From Paracoccaceae bacterium (lineage in GTDB: Bacteria > Pseudomonadota > Alphaproteobacteria > Rhodobacterales > Rhodobacteraceae): a DNA stretch of 64,000 bases. The translations under genes were made by a program, and so were the position numbers. Positions 26,491 through 34,548 of this stretch are shown piece after piece. The notes under the pieces were generated by a model. The model did not search any database. It had not been told where the DNA came from and saw only the letters and a list, made by a program, of their open reading frames with translations. Where the stretch lies: positions 1 to 64,000 of the forward strand of contig NVUX02000026.1 in assembly GCA_002402045.2 (NCBI GenBank). The letters are read 5' to 3'. The first letter of the stretch is position 1. Each line of letters begins with the position of its first letter.

Positions 26491-27621
26491 ATGGCTGATT
26501 TGGGTGTAGGCATCATTGGATGCGGGAATATTTCGAAATCCTATTTGAAGCTTGGCAGGTTGTTCAAAAATCTGGAGATCCGCGCTGTTGCGGATATCAG
26601 TTTTGAGGCCGCCAAAGCCCGCGCCGAGGAATTCGGCGTAGATGCACGGACGGTTGCAGACCTGCTGGCCTCGGATGATATTGATATTGTCGTAAATCTG
26701 ACAATACCGGACGCGCATTTTTCTGTGACCAAGAGCATTCTTGAAGCGGGAAAGCACGCGTTTTCGGAAAAACCTCTGGTATTAACGCTGGCAGAAGGCG
26801 AGCGCCTGCGCGCCCTTGCCGCAGAGAAAAATCTGCGGGTTGGCTCGGCTCCGGATACGATATTGGGCGGGGCGCACCAGCTTGCACGCAAGCGGATAGA
26901 TGAAGGGCTTGTGGGCAAAATTATTGCTGGCACATGCCATGTTATGTCTCACGGGATGGAAGCATGGCACCCAAACCCGGATTTCTTTTTCCTACCCGGC
27001 GCGGGGCCGGTGCTAGATATCGGGCCATATTACATTGCCAATCTGATCAATTTAATCGGGCCAATCCGGCGCGTTGCGGCGTTAACAAGCGCGGGCTCGG
27101 AGACGCGGACCATTGGCTCGGGTGAGCGCGAAGGCCAGACGGTGCCGGTGAAAACCCCGACAAATATCCATGCCTTGCTGGAATTCGAGAATGGCGCTAC
27201 GATTACGCTGTCTGCAAGCTGGGATGTCTGGAAACATCGCCATGCCAATATGGAACTTTATGGTGAAGACGGCACCATATTTGTGCCAGATCCAAATTTC
27301 TTTGGCGGCAAGGTTGAATATGCGGCACGTGATGGGGACATCAAGGAGGTTGAAGGCTGGGCGCACCCGCTGGCCGTCCCAAATGAGGCGCATGGCAATG
27401 GCATGATGGCAAATTACAGAACCGCAGGATTGGCCGATATGGCCGCTGCCATTGTGGAAGGGCGCGACCACCGCTGCTCGCTAGATCGTGCGCTCCACGC
27501 TGTAGACGCCATGACCGCGATCATCAAATCCGGTGAGACCGGCAGCTTTATCACCCTCACCACAACCTGTGAGCGCCCGGCCCCCCTTGGCCCCGACGAG
27601 GCGCAGGCCCTTTTGAAATAA
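26491..27621 (+). CDS. Gfo/Idh/MocA-family oxidoreductase
   Basis: A 376-residue NAD(P)-dependent sugar dehydrogenase. The Rossmann start GVGIIGCGNIS, the EKP motif in AFSEKPLVLT and the C-terminal beta-sheet domain with DIGPYYIANL are all family marks. The ATG at 26491 has a GGGGGAAG ribosome site 10 bases after the previous gene. It probably oxidises a pyranose or inositol-like substrate in partnership with the neighbouring TIM-barrel proteins. Confidence 0.82.
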   Translation: MADLGVGIIGCGNISKSYLKLGRLFKNLEIRAVADISFEAAKARAEEFGVDARTVADLLASDDIDIVVNLTIPDAHFSVTKSILEAGKHAFSEKPLVLTLAEGERLRALAAEKNLRVGSAPDTILGGAHQLARKRIDEGLVGKIIAGTCHVMSHGMEAWHPNPDFFFLPGAGPVLDIGPYYIANLINLIGPIRRVAALTSAGSETRTIGSGEREGQTVPVKTPTNIHALLEFENGATITLSASWDVWKHRHANMELYGEDGTIFVPDPNFFGGKVEYAARDGDIKEVEGWAHPLAVPNEAHGNGMMANYRTAGLADMAAAIVEGRDHRCSLDRALHAVDAMTAIIKSGETGSFITLTTTCERPAPLGPDEAQALLK

Positions 27622-27654
27622 TCACCGCATAAGCGGCAAGTGAAAGAAAACCCT

Positions 27655-28683
27655 ATGGTATATGTTCCAAGTGAAACCCGATATGATGAGATGGATTACC
27701 GTCATTGCGGAAATAGCGGGCTAAAGCTTCCGGCGATATCGCTCGGCCTTTGGCATAATTTTGGCGGGGATACCGGCCATGACCTGAAGCGCAAAATTTG
27801 CCAAACGGCCTTTGATAACGGGATCACCCATTTTGATCTCGCCAATAATTACGGCCCTCCAGCGGGCAGCGCCGAGGAAGCTTTTGGCGAAATTCTGCGG
27901 ACAGATTTTGCCGGCTACCGGGATGAAATGGTGATCGCCACCAAAGCCGGTTATATGATGTGGGACGGGCCTTACGGCGAGTGGAGCAGCCGGAAATACC
28001 TGATTTCGTCATGTGATCAAAGCCTGAAGCGGCTTGGGCTTGATTATGTCGATATTTTCTATTCCCACCGGTATGACCCAGACACACCGCTGGAAGAAAC
28101 CATGGGCGCGCTTGACCAGATCGTCCGCTCGGGCAAAGCGCTTTATGCCGGTATTTCGTCTTATAATTCTGAACGGACCCGTGAGGCCGTGGCGATTTTG
28201 AAAGATTTGGGCACGCCGTGCATTATCCATCAGCCGAGCTATAACATGATTAATCGCTGGGTTGAGCGAGATGGGCTGAAAGACACCCTAAAAGACCTTG
28301 GCGTTGGCTCTATCGCCTTTACGCCGCTGGCGCAGGGCATGCTGACCAATAAATACCTCAAAGGTACGCCCGCCAGCAGCCGCGCCGCGCAAGGTAAATC
28401 GCTTGATCCCGGGTTCTTAAATGAGCGCGCCATCGCCAATATCCAGAAGCTTAACGAAATTGCGGCGGCACGTGGCCAGACCTTGGCGCAAATGGCGCTG
28501 GCATGGGTATTGCGCGATGGTGGCATTACCACGGCCTTGATCGGGGCATCAAAGCCCGAACAAGTGGTGGATTGTGTTGGCGCACTGAAGAACCAGGATT
28601 TCACCGCCGAAGAGCTTGCCGAAATCGACATTTATGCCAACGAAGAGGACATAAACCTTTGGGCTTTATCATCCGAAACCTGA
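27655..28683 (+). CDS. yghZ: aldo/keto reductase, YghZ (L-glyceraldehyde 3-phosphate reductase)-like
   Basis: A 342-residue aldo/keto reductase. From the ATG at 27655 the protein aligns end to end with E. coli YghZ: the N terminus has MVYVPSETRYDEMDYRHCG, then LSLGLWHNFG-like and THFDLANNYGPP segments, and the catalytic aspartate, tyrosine, lysine and histidine fall in DLANNYG, TKAGY and YSHR. A GTG start at 27640 is possible but lacks similarity. YghZ-type enzymes reduce small aldehydes with NADPH. In this operon it may reduce an aldose or keto sugar instead. Confidence 0.82.
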   Translation: MVYVPSETRYDEMDYRHCGNSGLKLPAISLGLWHNFGGDTGHDLKRKICQTAFDNGITHFDLANNYGPPAGSAEEAFGEILRTDFAGYRDEMVIATKAGYMMWDGPYGEWSSRKYLISSCDQSLKRLGLDYVDIFYSHRYDPDTPLEETMGALDQIVRSGKALYAGISSYNSERTREAVAILKDLGTPCIIHQPSYNMINRWVERDGLKDTLKDLGVGSIAFTPLAQGMLTNKYLKGTPASSRAAQGKSLDPGFLNERAIANIQKLNEIAAARGQTLAQMALAWVLRDGGITTALIGASKPEQVVDCVGALKNQDFTAEELAEIDIYANEEDINLWALSSET

Positions 28684-28699
28684 GCAAAGGAGCGCCTGC

Positions 28700-30307
28700 A
28701 TGATCCGCAATCCCATTTTGCCCGGCTTCAATGCTGACCCGTCAATTTGCCGGGTCGGTTCGGATTATTACATCGCGGTATCCACTTTTGAGTGGTATCC
28801 CGGTGTGCAAATCCACCATTCTAAAGACTTGGTAAACTGGACATTGGTGGCCCACCCGCTGAACCGTGCGGCGCAGCTTGATATGCGTGGTAATCCTGAT
28901 AGCTGCGGCGTCTGGGCGCCGTGCCTTTCCTATGCTGATGGCAAATTTTGGCTGGTTTACACGGATGTGAAGCGCTTTGACGGTAATTTCAAAGACGCCC
29001 ATAATTATATCGTGACCGCCGAGGCGGTGGAAGATGACTGGTCTGATCCGGTGTATTGCAATTCTTCGGGGTTTGATCCCACGCTATTTCATGATGATGA
29101 CGGCAAAAAGTGGTTTGCCAATATGCAGTGGCGGCACACCACGAACAGCATTGGCGGGGCGCCAACCCACCCGGCCTTTGATGGCATTTTGCTCCAGCAG
29201 TTTAACCCCGAGGCGGGTAAGCTTGAGGGCGCGATCACCAATATTTTTCCGGGCAGTGCGCATGGGCTTGTAGAAGCGCCGCATTTCTTTAAGCGCAATG
29301 GTTATTACTATTTAACAACGGCAGAGGGCGGCACCGGCTACGGCCATACCGTAACAATGGCGCGGGCGCGCAAGCTTACCGGCCCTTATGAGCTGCACCC
29401 CAATACGTTTTTGATGACCTCAAAAGACGCGCCCGACGCCCCTATTCAGCGGGCGGGCCACGGGCAAATGGTTGAAACGCCCGAGGGTGATGTTTACCAC
29501 ACCCATCTTATGGGCCGCCCGCTGCCCGGGCTAAAAGAGCGCCGCTGTGTTTTGGGCCGGGAGACCGGCATTCAAAAATGTGTGTGGAAAGATGATGGCT
29601 GGCTCTACCTTGAAAATGGGGGCTTGGTGCCGGATGTCGAGGTGCCCTCGCCTGATCATTCGGTAATGCCCCATGCGCCAAAGCCAAGCCTGCACCGATT
29701 TAACGGTGAGACGCTGCCGATCGAATTTCAGTGGTTGCGAACCCCCGATAGCGCGCGGATTTTTCGCCTTACGGGCAACGCGCTTCAGCTTATCGGGCGA
29801 GAAAGCTACGGCAGCTGGTTTGAGCAAGCGCTGGTGGCGCGGCGGCAGGAGCATTTCAGCTTTATCGCTGAAACCAAGCTAACATTTACCCCCGAAACTT
29901 ACCAACAGGTCGCCGGGCTGACGCATTATTACAACCGGCATAAGTTCCATGCTTTGGTGGTTACACTTGAGCCAAATATTGGCCGTGTGCTGACCATTCA
30001 TAGCTGTGAAGGAGATTGGCCGGATGCCGCGCTTTCTTTTCCGATGGAGGATAATCCCGTGCCTCTGGAGGAGGACAGCGTAGAGCTGCGCGCGGTGGTA
30101 GACCACGCCACGCTACAGTATTATTATCGGACCAGCGGTAGCTGGGTGCCGATCGGGCCGGTGCTTGATGCCAGCCTGATTTCAGATGAAGCCGGGCGGG
30201 GCGAGCACGGATCGTTTACCGGCGCATTTATTGGCATGCTGGCCTTTGATACCAGCGGGCGGGCAAAAACCGCTGATTTTGAGTATTTCAACTATATTCC
30301 GACCTGA
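28700..30307 (+). CDS. xynB: GH43 beta-xylosidase / alpha-L-arabinofuranosidase
   Basis: A 535-residue glycoside hydrolase family 43 protein of the XynB type, with the five-bladed propeller (about 1-315) and a C-terminal beta-sandwich (about 330-535). The catalytic base is Asp13 (NADPS), the pKa modulator Asp126 (GFDPTLF) and the acid Glu192 (LVEAPHF). No signal peptide, so it is intracellular. It would free xylose (or arabinose) from imported xylo-oligosaccharides, feeding the xylose genes 10-15 kb away. Its length and C-terminal domain match beta-xylosidases better than arabinanases. Confidence 0.88.
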   Translation: MIRNPILPGFNADPSICRVGSDYYIAVSTFEWYPGVQIHHSKDLVNWTLVAHPLNRAAQLDMRGNPDSCGVWAPCLSYADGKFWLVYTDVKRFDGNFKDAHNYIVTAEAVEDDWSDPVYCNSSGFDPTLFHDDDGKKWFANMQWRHTTNSIGGAPTHPAFDGILLQQFNPEAGKLEGAITNIFPGSAHGLVEAPHFFKRNGYYYLTTAEGGTGYGHTVTMARARKLTGPYELHPNTFLMTSKDAPDAPIQRAGHGQMVETPEGDVYHTHLMGRPLPGLKERRCVLGRETGIQKCVWKDDGWLYLENGGLVPDVEVPSPDHSVMPHAPKPSLHRFNGETLPIEFQWLRTPDSARIFRLTGNALQLIGRESYGSWFEQALVARRQEHFSFIAETKLTFTPETYQQVAGLTHYYNRHKFHALVVTLEPNIGRVLTIHSCEGDWPDAALSFPMEDNPVPLEEDSVELRAVVDHATLQYYYRTSGSWVPIGPVLDASLISDEAGRGEHGSFTGAFIGMLAFDTSGRAKTADFEYFNYIPT

Positions 30308-30320
30308 AGGGGAGGCCAAA

Positions 30321-31379
30321 ATGGCATCACTTATTAAAGGCCCAGCTCTATTTCTGGCGCAATTCGCAGGCGACGACGCCCCTTTTAACTCGCTCGAAAA
30401 TATTACCAAATGGGCGGCCGGGCTTGGCTATAAAGGCGTGCAAATACCAACCTTTGATGCGCGGCTGTTTGATCTGGATAAAGCCGCCACAAGCGAAACC
30501 TATTGTGATGAGATCAAGGGTATATGTGCCGATGCTGGTGTAGAGATCACCGAGCTTTCAACACATTTGCAAGGGCAGTTGGTGGCGGTTAACCCCGCCT
30601 ATGACACCGCATTTGATGCTTTTGCCCCCGAGGCCTTAAAGGGAAAGCCGCAGGCGCGGCAGGCTTGGGCGGTTGACCAAATGCTCAAAGCCGCCAAAGT
30701 TAGCCGCAAGCTCGGGCTGGATAACTCGGTTTCGTTTACCGGCTCGCTGATTTTCCCGTTCCTTTACCCGTGGCCACAACGCCCGCAAGGGTTGGTAGAG
30801 GAAGCCTTCGCCGAGCTGGGCCGGCGCTGGACACCCATTTTGGACGCCTATGAGGATGCAGGTGTGAATATCGGATATGAGATTCACCCGGGCGAGGATG
30901 TTTTTGACGGCACCACATACGAGATGTTTTTGGATGCGGTTGGCGGGCATACCCGCGCCAGAATCAATTATGACCCTTCGCATTTCCTGCTCCAACAGCT
31001 CAACTACCTTGAGTTTATTGATATCTACCACGACCGTATTTGCGCCTATCATGTTAAAGATGCAGAATTTAACCCGACCGGCAGGCAGGGGGTTTATTCT
31101 GGGTATGCAGGCTGGACCGAACGGGCGGGCCGGTTCCGCAGCCTTGGTGACGGACAGGTGGATTTTGCCGGGATTTTCTCAAAACTGGCACAATATAATT
31201 ATGATAGCTGGGCGGTGCTCGAATGGGAATGCTGCTTAAAATCGCCAGAACAAGGTGCCGCTGAAGGGGCGCCGTTTATCACGAACCATATTATCGACGT
31301 TACCGACAAAGCCTTTGATGATTTTGCCGGTGGAGAGGTTAACAAAGAGGCGCTTCGTAAAATGATGGGGCTGGCCTGA
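30321..31379 (+). CDS. sugar phosphate isomerase/epimerase family protein (TIM barrel)
   Basis: A 352-residue xylose-isomerase-like TIM barrel, longer than its counterpart at 25725. Metal-ligand segments are GYEIHPGED, NYDPSHFLLQ, YHVKDAEF and AVLEWECCLK. The start at 30321 follows a strong GGGGAGG ribosome site 13 bases after the GH43 gene. It is coupled to a second Gfo/Idh/MocA gene by a one-base overlap (TGATG). This isomerase-plus-oxidoreductase pair is the second in the operon. Confidence 0.8.
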   Translation: MASLIKGPALFLAQFAGDDAPFNSLENITKWAAGLGYKGVQIPTFDARLFDLDKAATSETYCDEIKGICADAGVEITELSTHLQGQLVAVNPAYDTAFDAFAPEALKGKPQARQAWAVDQMLKAAKVSRKLGLDNSVSFTGSLIFPFLYPWPQRPQGLVEEAFAELGRRWTPILDAYEDAGVNIGYEIHPGEDVFDGTTYEMFLDAVGGHTRARINYDPSHFLLQQLNYLEFIDIYHDRICAYHVKDAEFNPTGRQGVYSGYAGWTERAGRFRSLGDGQVDFAGIFSKLAQYNYDSWAVLEWECCLKSPEQGAAEGAPFITNHIIDVTDKAFDDFAGGEVNKEALRKMMGLA

Positions 31380-32542
31380 TGGGAACGGATGGCCCCGTAA
31401 GATACGGCATGGTTGGCGGCGGGCAAGGGGCGTTTATTGGCGCTGTTCACCGTATCGCAGCCCGCATGGACGGCCAATTTATATTGGTCGCCGGGGCGCT
31501 CTCTTCAAATGCTGAACGCGCCCTTGTTTCTGCGGCCGAGCTTGGCATAGACAAAAGCCGCACCTATGCCTCGTTTCAACAAATGGCATTGGCAGAGGCC
31601 GCACACAAGGAAGGGATTGAGGCGGTTGTGATCGTAACGCCAAATCATATGCACTTTCCGGTGGCTAAAGCCTTTCTCAATGCCGGTATTCATGTAATCT
31701 GCGACAAGCCATTAACCTCAAACCTGCAAGACGCGCTGGCGCTGGAAGCCCTTGTTGAAACCTCTGGGAAGCTCTTTGTGCTTACGCATAATTACACCGG
31801 CTATCCGCTTATTCGCCAAGCACAGGAAATGGTGCAAGCCGGAAAACTTGGGGATATTCGGCAGGTTCATGTGGAATATGTGCAGGACTGGATGGCCGAA
31901 CCCGTTGAGCAGGATGCAAGCAACAAGCAGGCCATTTGGCGAGCTGACCCCGAGAAATCGGGCAAGGGGGGCTGTATTGCGGATATCGGAACCCATGCGT
32001 ATGACCTTTTGCGGTTTGTAACCGGGCTAAAAACACAAAGCCTCGCGGCGGATTTGTCTATCAATGTTGAGGGGCGCTTACTGGACGATAATGCAAATAT
32101 TCTTTTGCGGTTTGAGGGCGGCGCAAAAGGTATTTTGTGGGCCTCACAAGTGGCGGTTGGCAATGAAAACAACCTGGTTTTGCGGGTTTATGGCGCAGCT
32201 GGTGGGCTTGAATGGCGGCAGGAAAACCCGAACCAGATGTGGTTTACGCCGCTGAACCAACCCAAACAACTGTTAACGCGTGCCGGTGCCGGTGCTAGCG
32301 TGGCGGCCAATCGGGTGTCGCGCACACCCGGCGGCCATCCCGAAGGTTATTTGGAAGGTTTTGCCAACCTATATGTGGAGGCCGCCGAGCTGATCCGCCA
32401 TGAACGGCAAGGGACGATTGGAACGGCCCCACCCAGCCTTTTGCCAACCATTAAAGATGGGGTTGAGGGGATGCGATTTATCGAAGCTTGCGTTATATCG
32501 CATCAAAACAATGCCGCTTGGGAAGCATTGGAGGCAAATTAG
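31379..32542 (+). CDS. Gfo/Idh/MocA-family oxidoreductase
   Basis: A 387-residue NAD(P)-binding oxidoreductase. The N-terminal motif is MVGGGQGAFIGAVH, the catalytic-site lysine lies in ICDKPLTS, and the substrate domain has GGCIADIGTHAYDL. It ends the plus-strand oligosaccharide operon and converges with the dehydratase gene 12 bases away. It probably oxidises a sugar at C1 or C3; the product could be a lactone or keto sugar. Confidence 0.83.
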   Translation: MGTDGPVRYGMVGGGQGAFIGAVHRIAARMDGQFILVAGALSSNAERALVSAAELGIDKSRTYASFQQMALAEAAHKEGIEAVVIVTPNHMHFPVAKAFLNAGIHVICDKPLTSNLQDALALEALVETSGKLFVLTHNYTGYPLIRQAQEMVQAGKLGDIRQVHVEYVQDWMAEPVEQDASNKQAIWRADPEKSGKGGCIADIGTHAYDLLRFVTGLKTQSLAADLSINVEGRLLDDNANILLRFEGGAKGILWASQVAVGNENNLVLRVYGAAGGLEWRQENPNQMWFTPLNQPKQLLTRAGAGASVAANRVSRTPGGHPEGYLEGFANLYVEAAELIRHERQGTIGTAPPSLLPTIKDGVEGMRFIEACVISHQNNAAWEALEAN

Positions 32543-32554
32543 CCACCCGCACCC

Positions 32555-34342
32555 TCAATGATTGTCTCGCGGAAGGTCCTCAACAATATTTTGATATTTC
32601 GTGGCCAATTCAAGGCAACCGCCCTGCGCCAGCTGCCCGACATGATTGCGATAAATCTCTTGCCACGGTGTTTGATGGTGCAATGTTGGCGGTGTCCAGT
32701 CTGCGCGGCGCTGTTCCCATTCTGCCTCGTCAACCAGCGCATTCAGCGTGCGCGTGTTTAGATCAAGCCGCACCATGTCATTGGTTTGCAACAAAGCCAA
32801 ACCGCCGCCAACAACTGATTCCGGTGAGGCATTTAGAATGGACGGGCTTTCAGACGTTCCTGATTGGCGCCCGTCTCCGGCGGTGGGCAGGTGTTTAATA
32901 CCAGATTTCAGCACTGAATCAGGTGGTTGCATGTTAACAACTTCAGCCGAGCCGGGATAGCCGACGCACCCGACGCCGCGAATAAACAACATGCAGTTTT
33001 CATCAATGCCCAGCGCCGGATCGTTGAGCGTTGCGCGATAATGCTCTGGCCCTTCAAACACGATCGCCCGGGCTTCCAGCGTATTTTCTGCGCCGGGGGT
33101 GCTGAGATACCTTTCTCGAAACGCTTCGGAAATGACGCTGGATTTAAGCAAGGCGGAGTCAAACAAGTTTCCGCTCAGCACCATAAATCCGGCTTGTTCC
33201 CGAAGCGGGTTTTCAACCGTGGCAATAACGTCATGGTTCTCGCTGCGTATGCCCTTTAGCGTTTCGCCCATCGGCTTGCCCGATACCGTCATCACGTTGC
33301 CATGGATAAGCCCTGCCTGTGAAAGCTCACCCATAACCGCCGGAACCCCGCCCGCGCGGTAAAAGCTTTCACCCAGGTATTTTCCGGCGGGCTGCATATT
33401 TACCAAAAGCGGCAGATCAAACCCCTGTGTCTGCCAATCGGTAATATCAAGCTTAACACCTATATGCCGGGCAATGGCCTGCAAATGGGGCGGCGCATTG
33501 GTCGAGCCGCCAATTGCCGTGTTAACGCGAATGGCGTTTTCAAAGGCTTTTCTGGTCATTATATCTGAAGGGCAGAGGTTTTCTTTTACCATCCCCACAA
33601 TGCGCTTGCCGGTTTCATAGGCCATGCTCATGCGCTCGCGAAAGGGCGCCGGAATGGCTGCACAGCCAGGCAGGCTCATGCCAAGCGCTTCTGCCAGCGC
33701 ATTCATTGTGCCGGCGGTGCCCATGGTGTTGCAATGGCCCAATGAGGGGGCCGAAGCGCATACGCGGCTCATGAATTCCTCATAGTCGATCTCTCCTTCT
33801 GCCAGCAAACGCCGGCTTTCCCAGATGATCGTGCCGGACCCCGCCAGCTCGCCTTTCCACCAGCCGTCCAGCATTGGCCCGCCCGAAAGCGCAATGGCCG
33901 GAAGGTTAACCGTGGCCGCGCCCATCAGCATAGCCGGCGTGGTTTTGTCACATCCGGTTGTGAGCACCACACCATCCAGCGGGTAGCCGTGAAGCACCTC
34001 GACAAGCCCGAGATAGGCAAGGTTGCGATCAAGCGCTGCGGTGGGACGTTTGCCGGTTTCTTGAATCGGGTGCACGGGGAATTCCATCGGAATTCCGCCG
34101 CCATCGCGGACTCCCGCCTTGATACGGTCCATCAAAAACACATGGATTTTGTTGCAGGGCGCAAGATCTGAGCCGGTTTGGGCAATGCCGATAATCGGGC
34201 GACCAGATTGCAGCTCTTCCCGGGTGAAGGCTTGGTTTTGGTAGCGTTCTACATAGAGCGACGTCATGCTCGGGTTGTTGGGGTTATCAAACCATTCCTG
34301 CGAGCGAAACTCTTTATTGGCGCGCGTTTTATCGTTGGTCAT
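32555..34342 (-). CDS. xylD: D-xylonate (sugar-acid) dehydratase, IlvD/Edd family
   Basis: A 595-residue IlvD/Edd dehydratase, the same length as Caulobacter XylD and strongly similar along its whole length (for example FRSQEWFDNP, IIGIAQTGSDLAPCN, SGGPMLDGWW, DGRQSGTSESPSILNASPES). The Fe-S cysteines are Cys63, Cys131 and Cys204. It should convert D-xylonate, or another aldonate, to a 2-keto-3-deoxy acid. No xylose dehydrogenase of the XylB/XdhA type is evident, so the acid may come from a Gfo/Idh/MocA step. Related YjhG/YagF and L-arabonate dehydratases are alternatives. It diverges from the UxaA-type gene. Confidence 0.82.
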   Translation of the reverse strand: MTNDKTRANKEFRSQEWFDNPNNPSMTSLYVERYQNQAFTREELQSGRPIIGIAQTGSDLAPCNKIHVFLMDRIKAGVRDGGGIPMEFPVHPIQETGKRPTAALDRNLAYLGLVEVLHGYPLDGVVLTTGCDKTTPAMLMGAATVNLPAIALSGGPMLDGWWKGELAGSGTIIWESRRLLAEGEIDYEEFMSRVCASAPSLGHCNTMGTAGTMNALAEALGMSLPGCAAIPAPFRERMSMAYETGKRIVGMVKENLCPSDIMTRKAFENAIRVNTAIGGSTNAPPHLQAIARHIGVKLDITDWQTQGFDLPLLVNMQPAGKYLGESFYRAGGVPAVMGELSQAGLIHGNVMTVSGKPMGETLKGIRSENHDVIATVENPLREQAGFMVLSGNLFDSALLKSSVISEAFRERYLSTPGAENTLEARAIVFEGPEHYRATLNDPALGIDENCMLFIRGVGCVGYPGSAEVVNMQPPDSVLKSGIKHLPTAGDGRQSGTSESPSILNASPESVVGGGLALLQTNDMVRLDLNTRTLNALVDEAEWEQRRADWTPPTLHHQTPWQEIYRNHVGQLAQGGCLELATKYQNIVEDLPRDNH

Positions 34343-34548
34343 GATTTCCCCGTCTCTGTTTTATGGGCTGAATCAGTGCTGATACGGCCGCTAAAGATAC
34401 TAAAAAGACTATACAGGATTTAGCCGGTTTGGTCTTGGTTTTTTACATGTGTGCCCCGCCTCCGGCTTGGTCATTTTTCTTGCTTGGAGGCGCGAAGCAT
34501 AATACCGTTAGGCTGATGGCAATGCGCCCAAAAACCAAGAGGAAACAC

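Noticed and set aside
32543-32554. Terminator between the convergent genes at 32.5 kb
   Set aside because: The gap is 12 bases and no convincing stem spans it.
34429-34548. N-terminal extension of the UxaA-type gene
   Set aside because: The extra 40 residues show no domain and the ATG at 34549 has an AGAGG site and the usual SAF-domain start.
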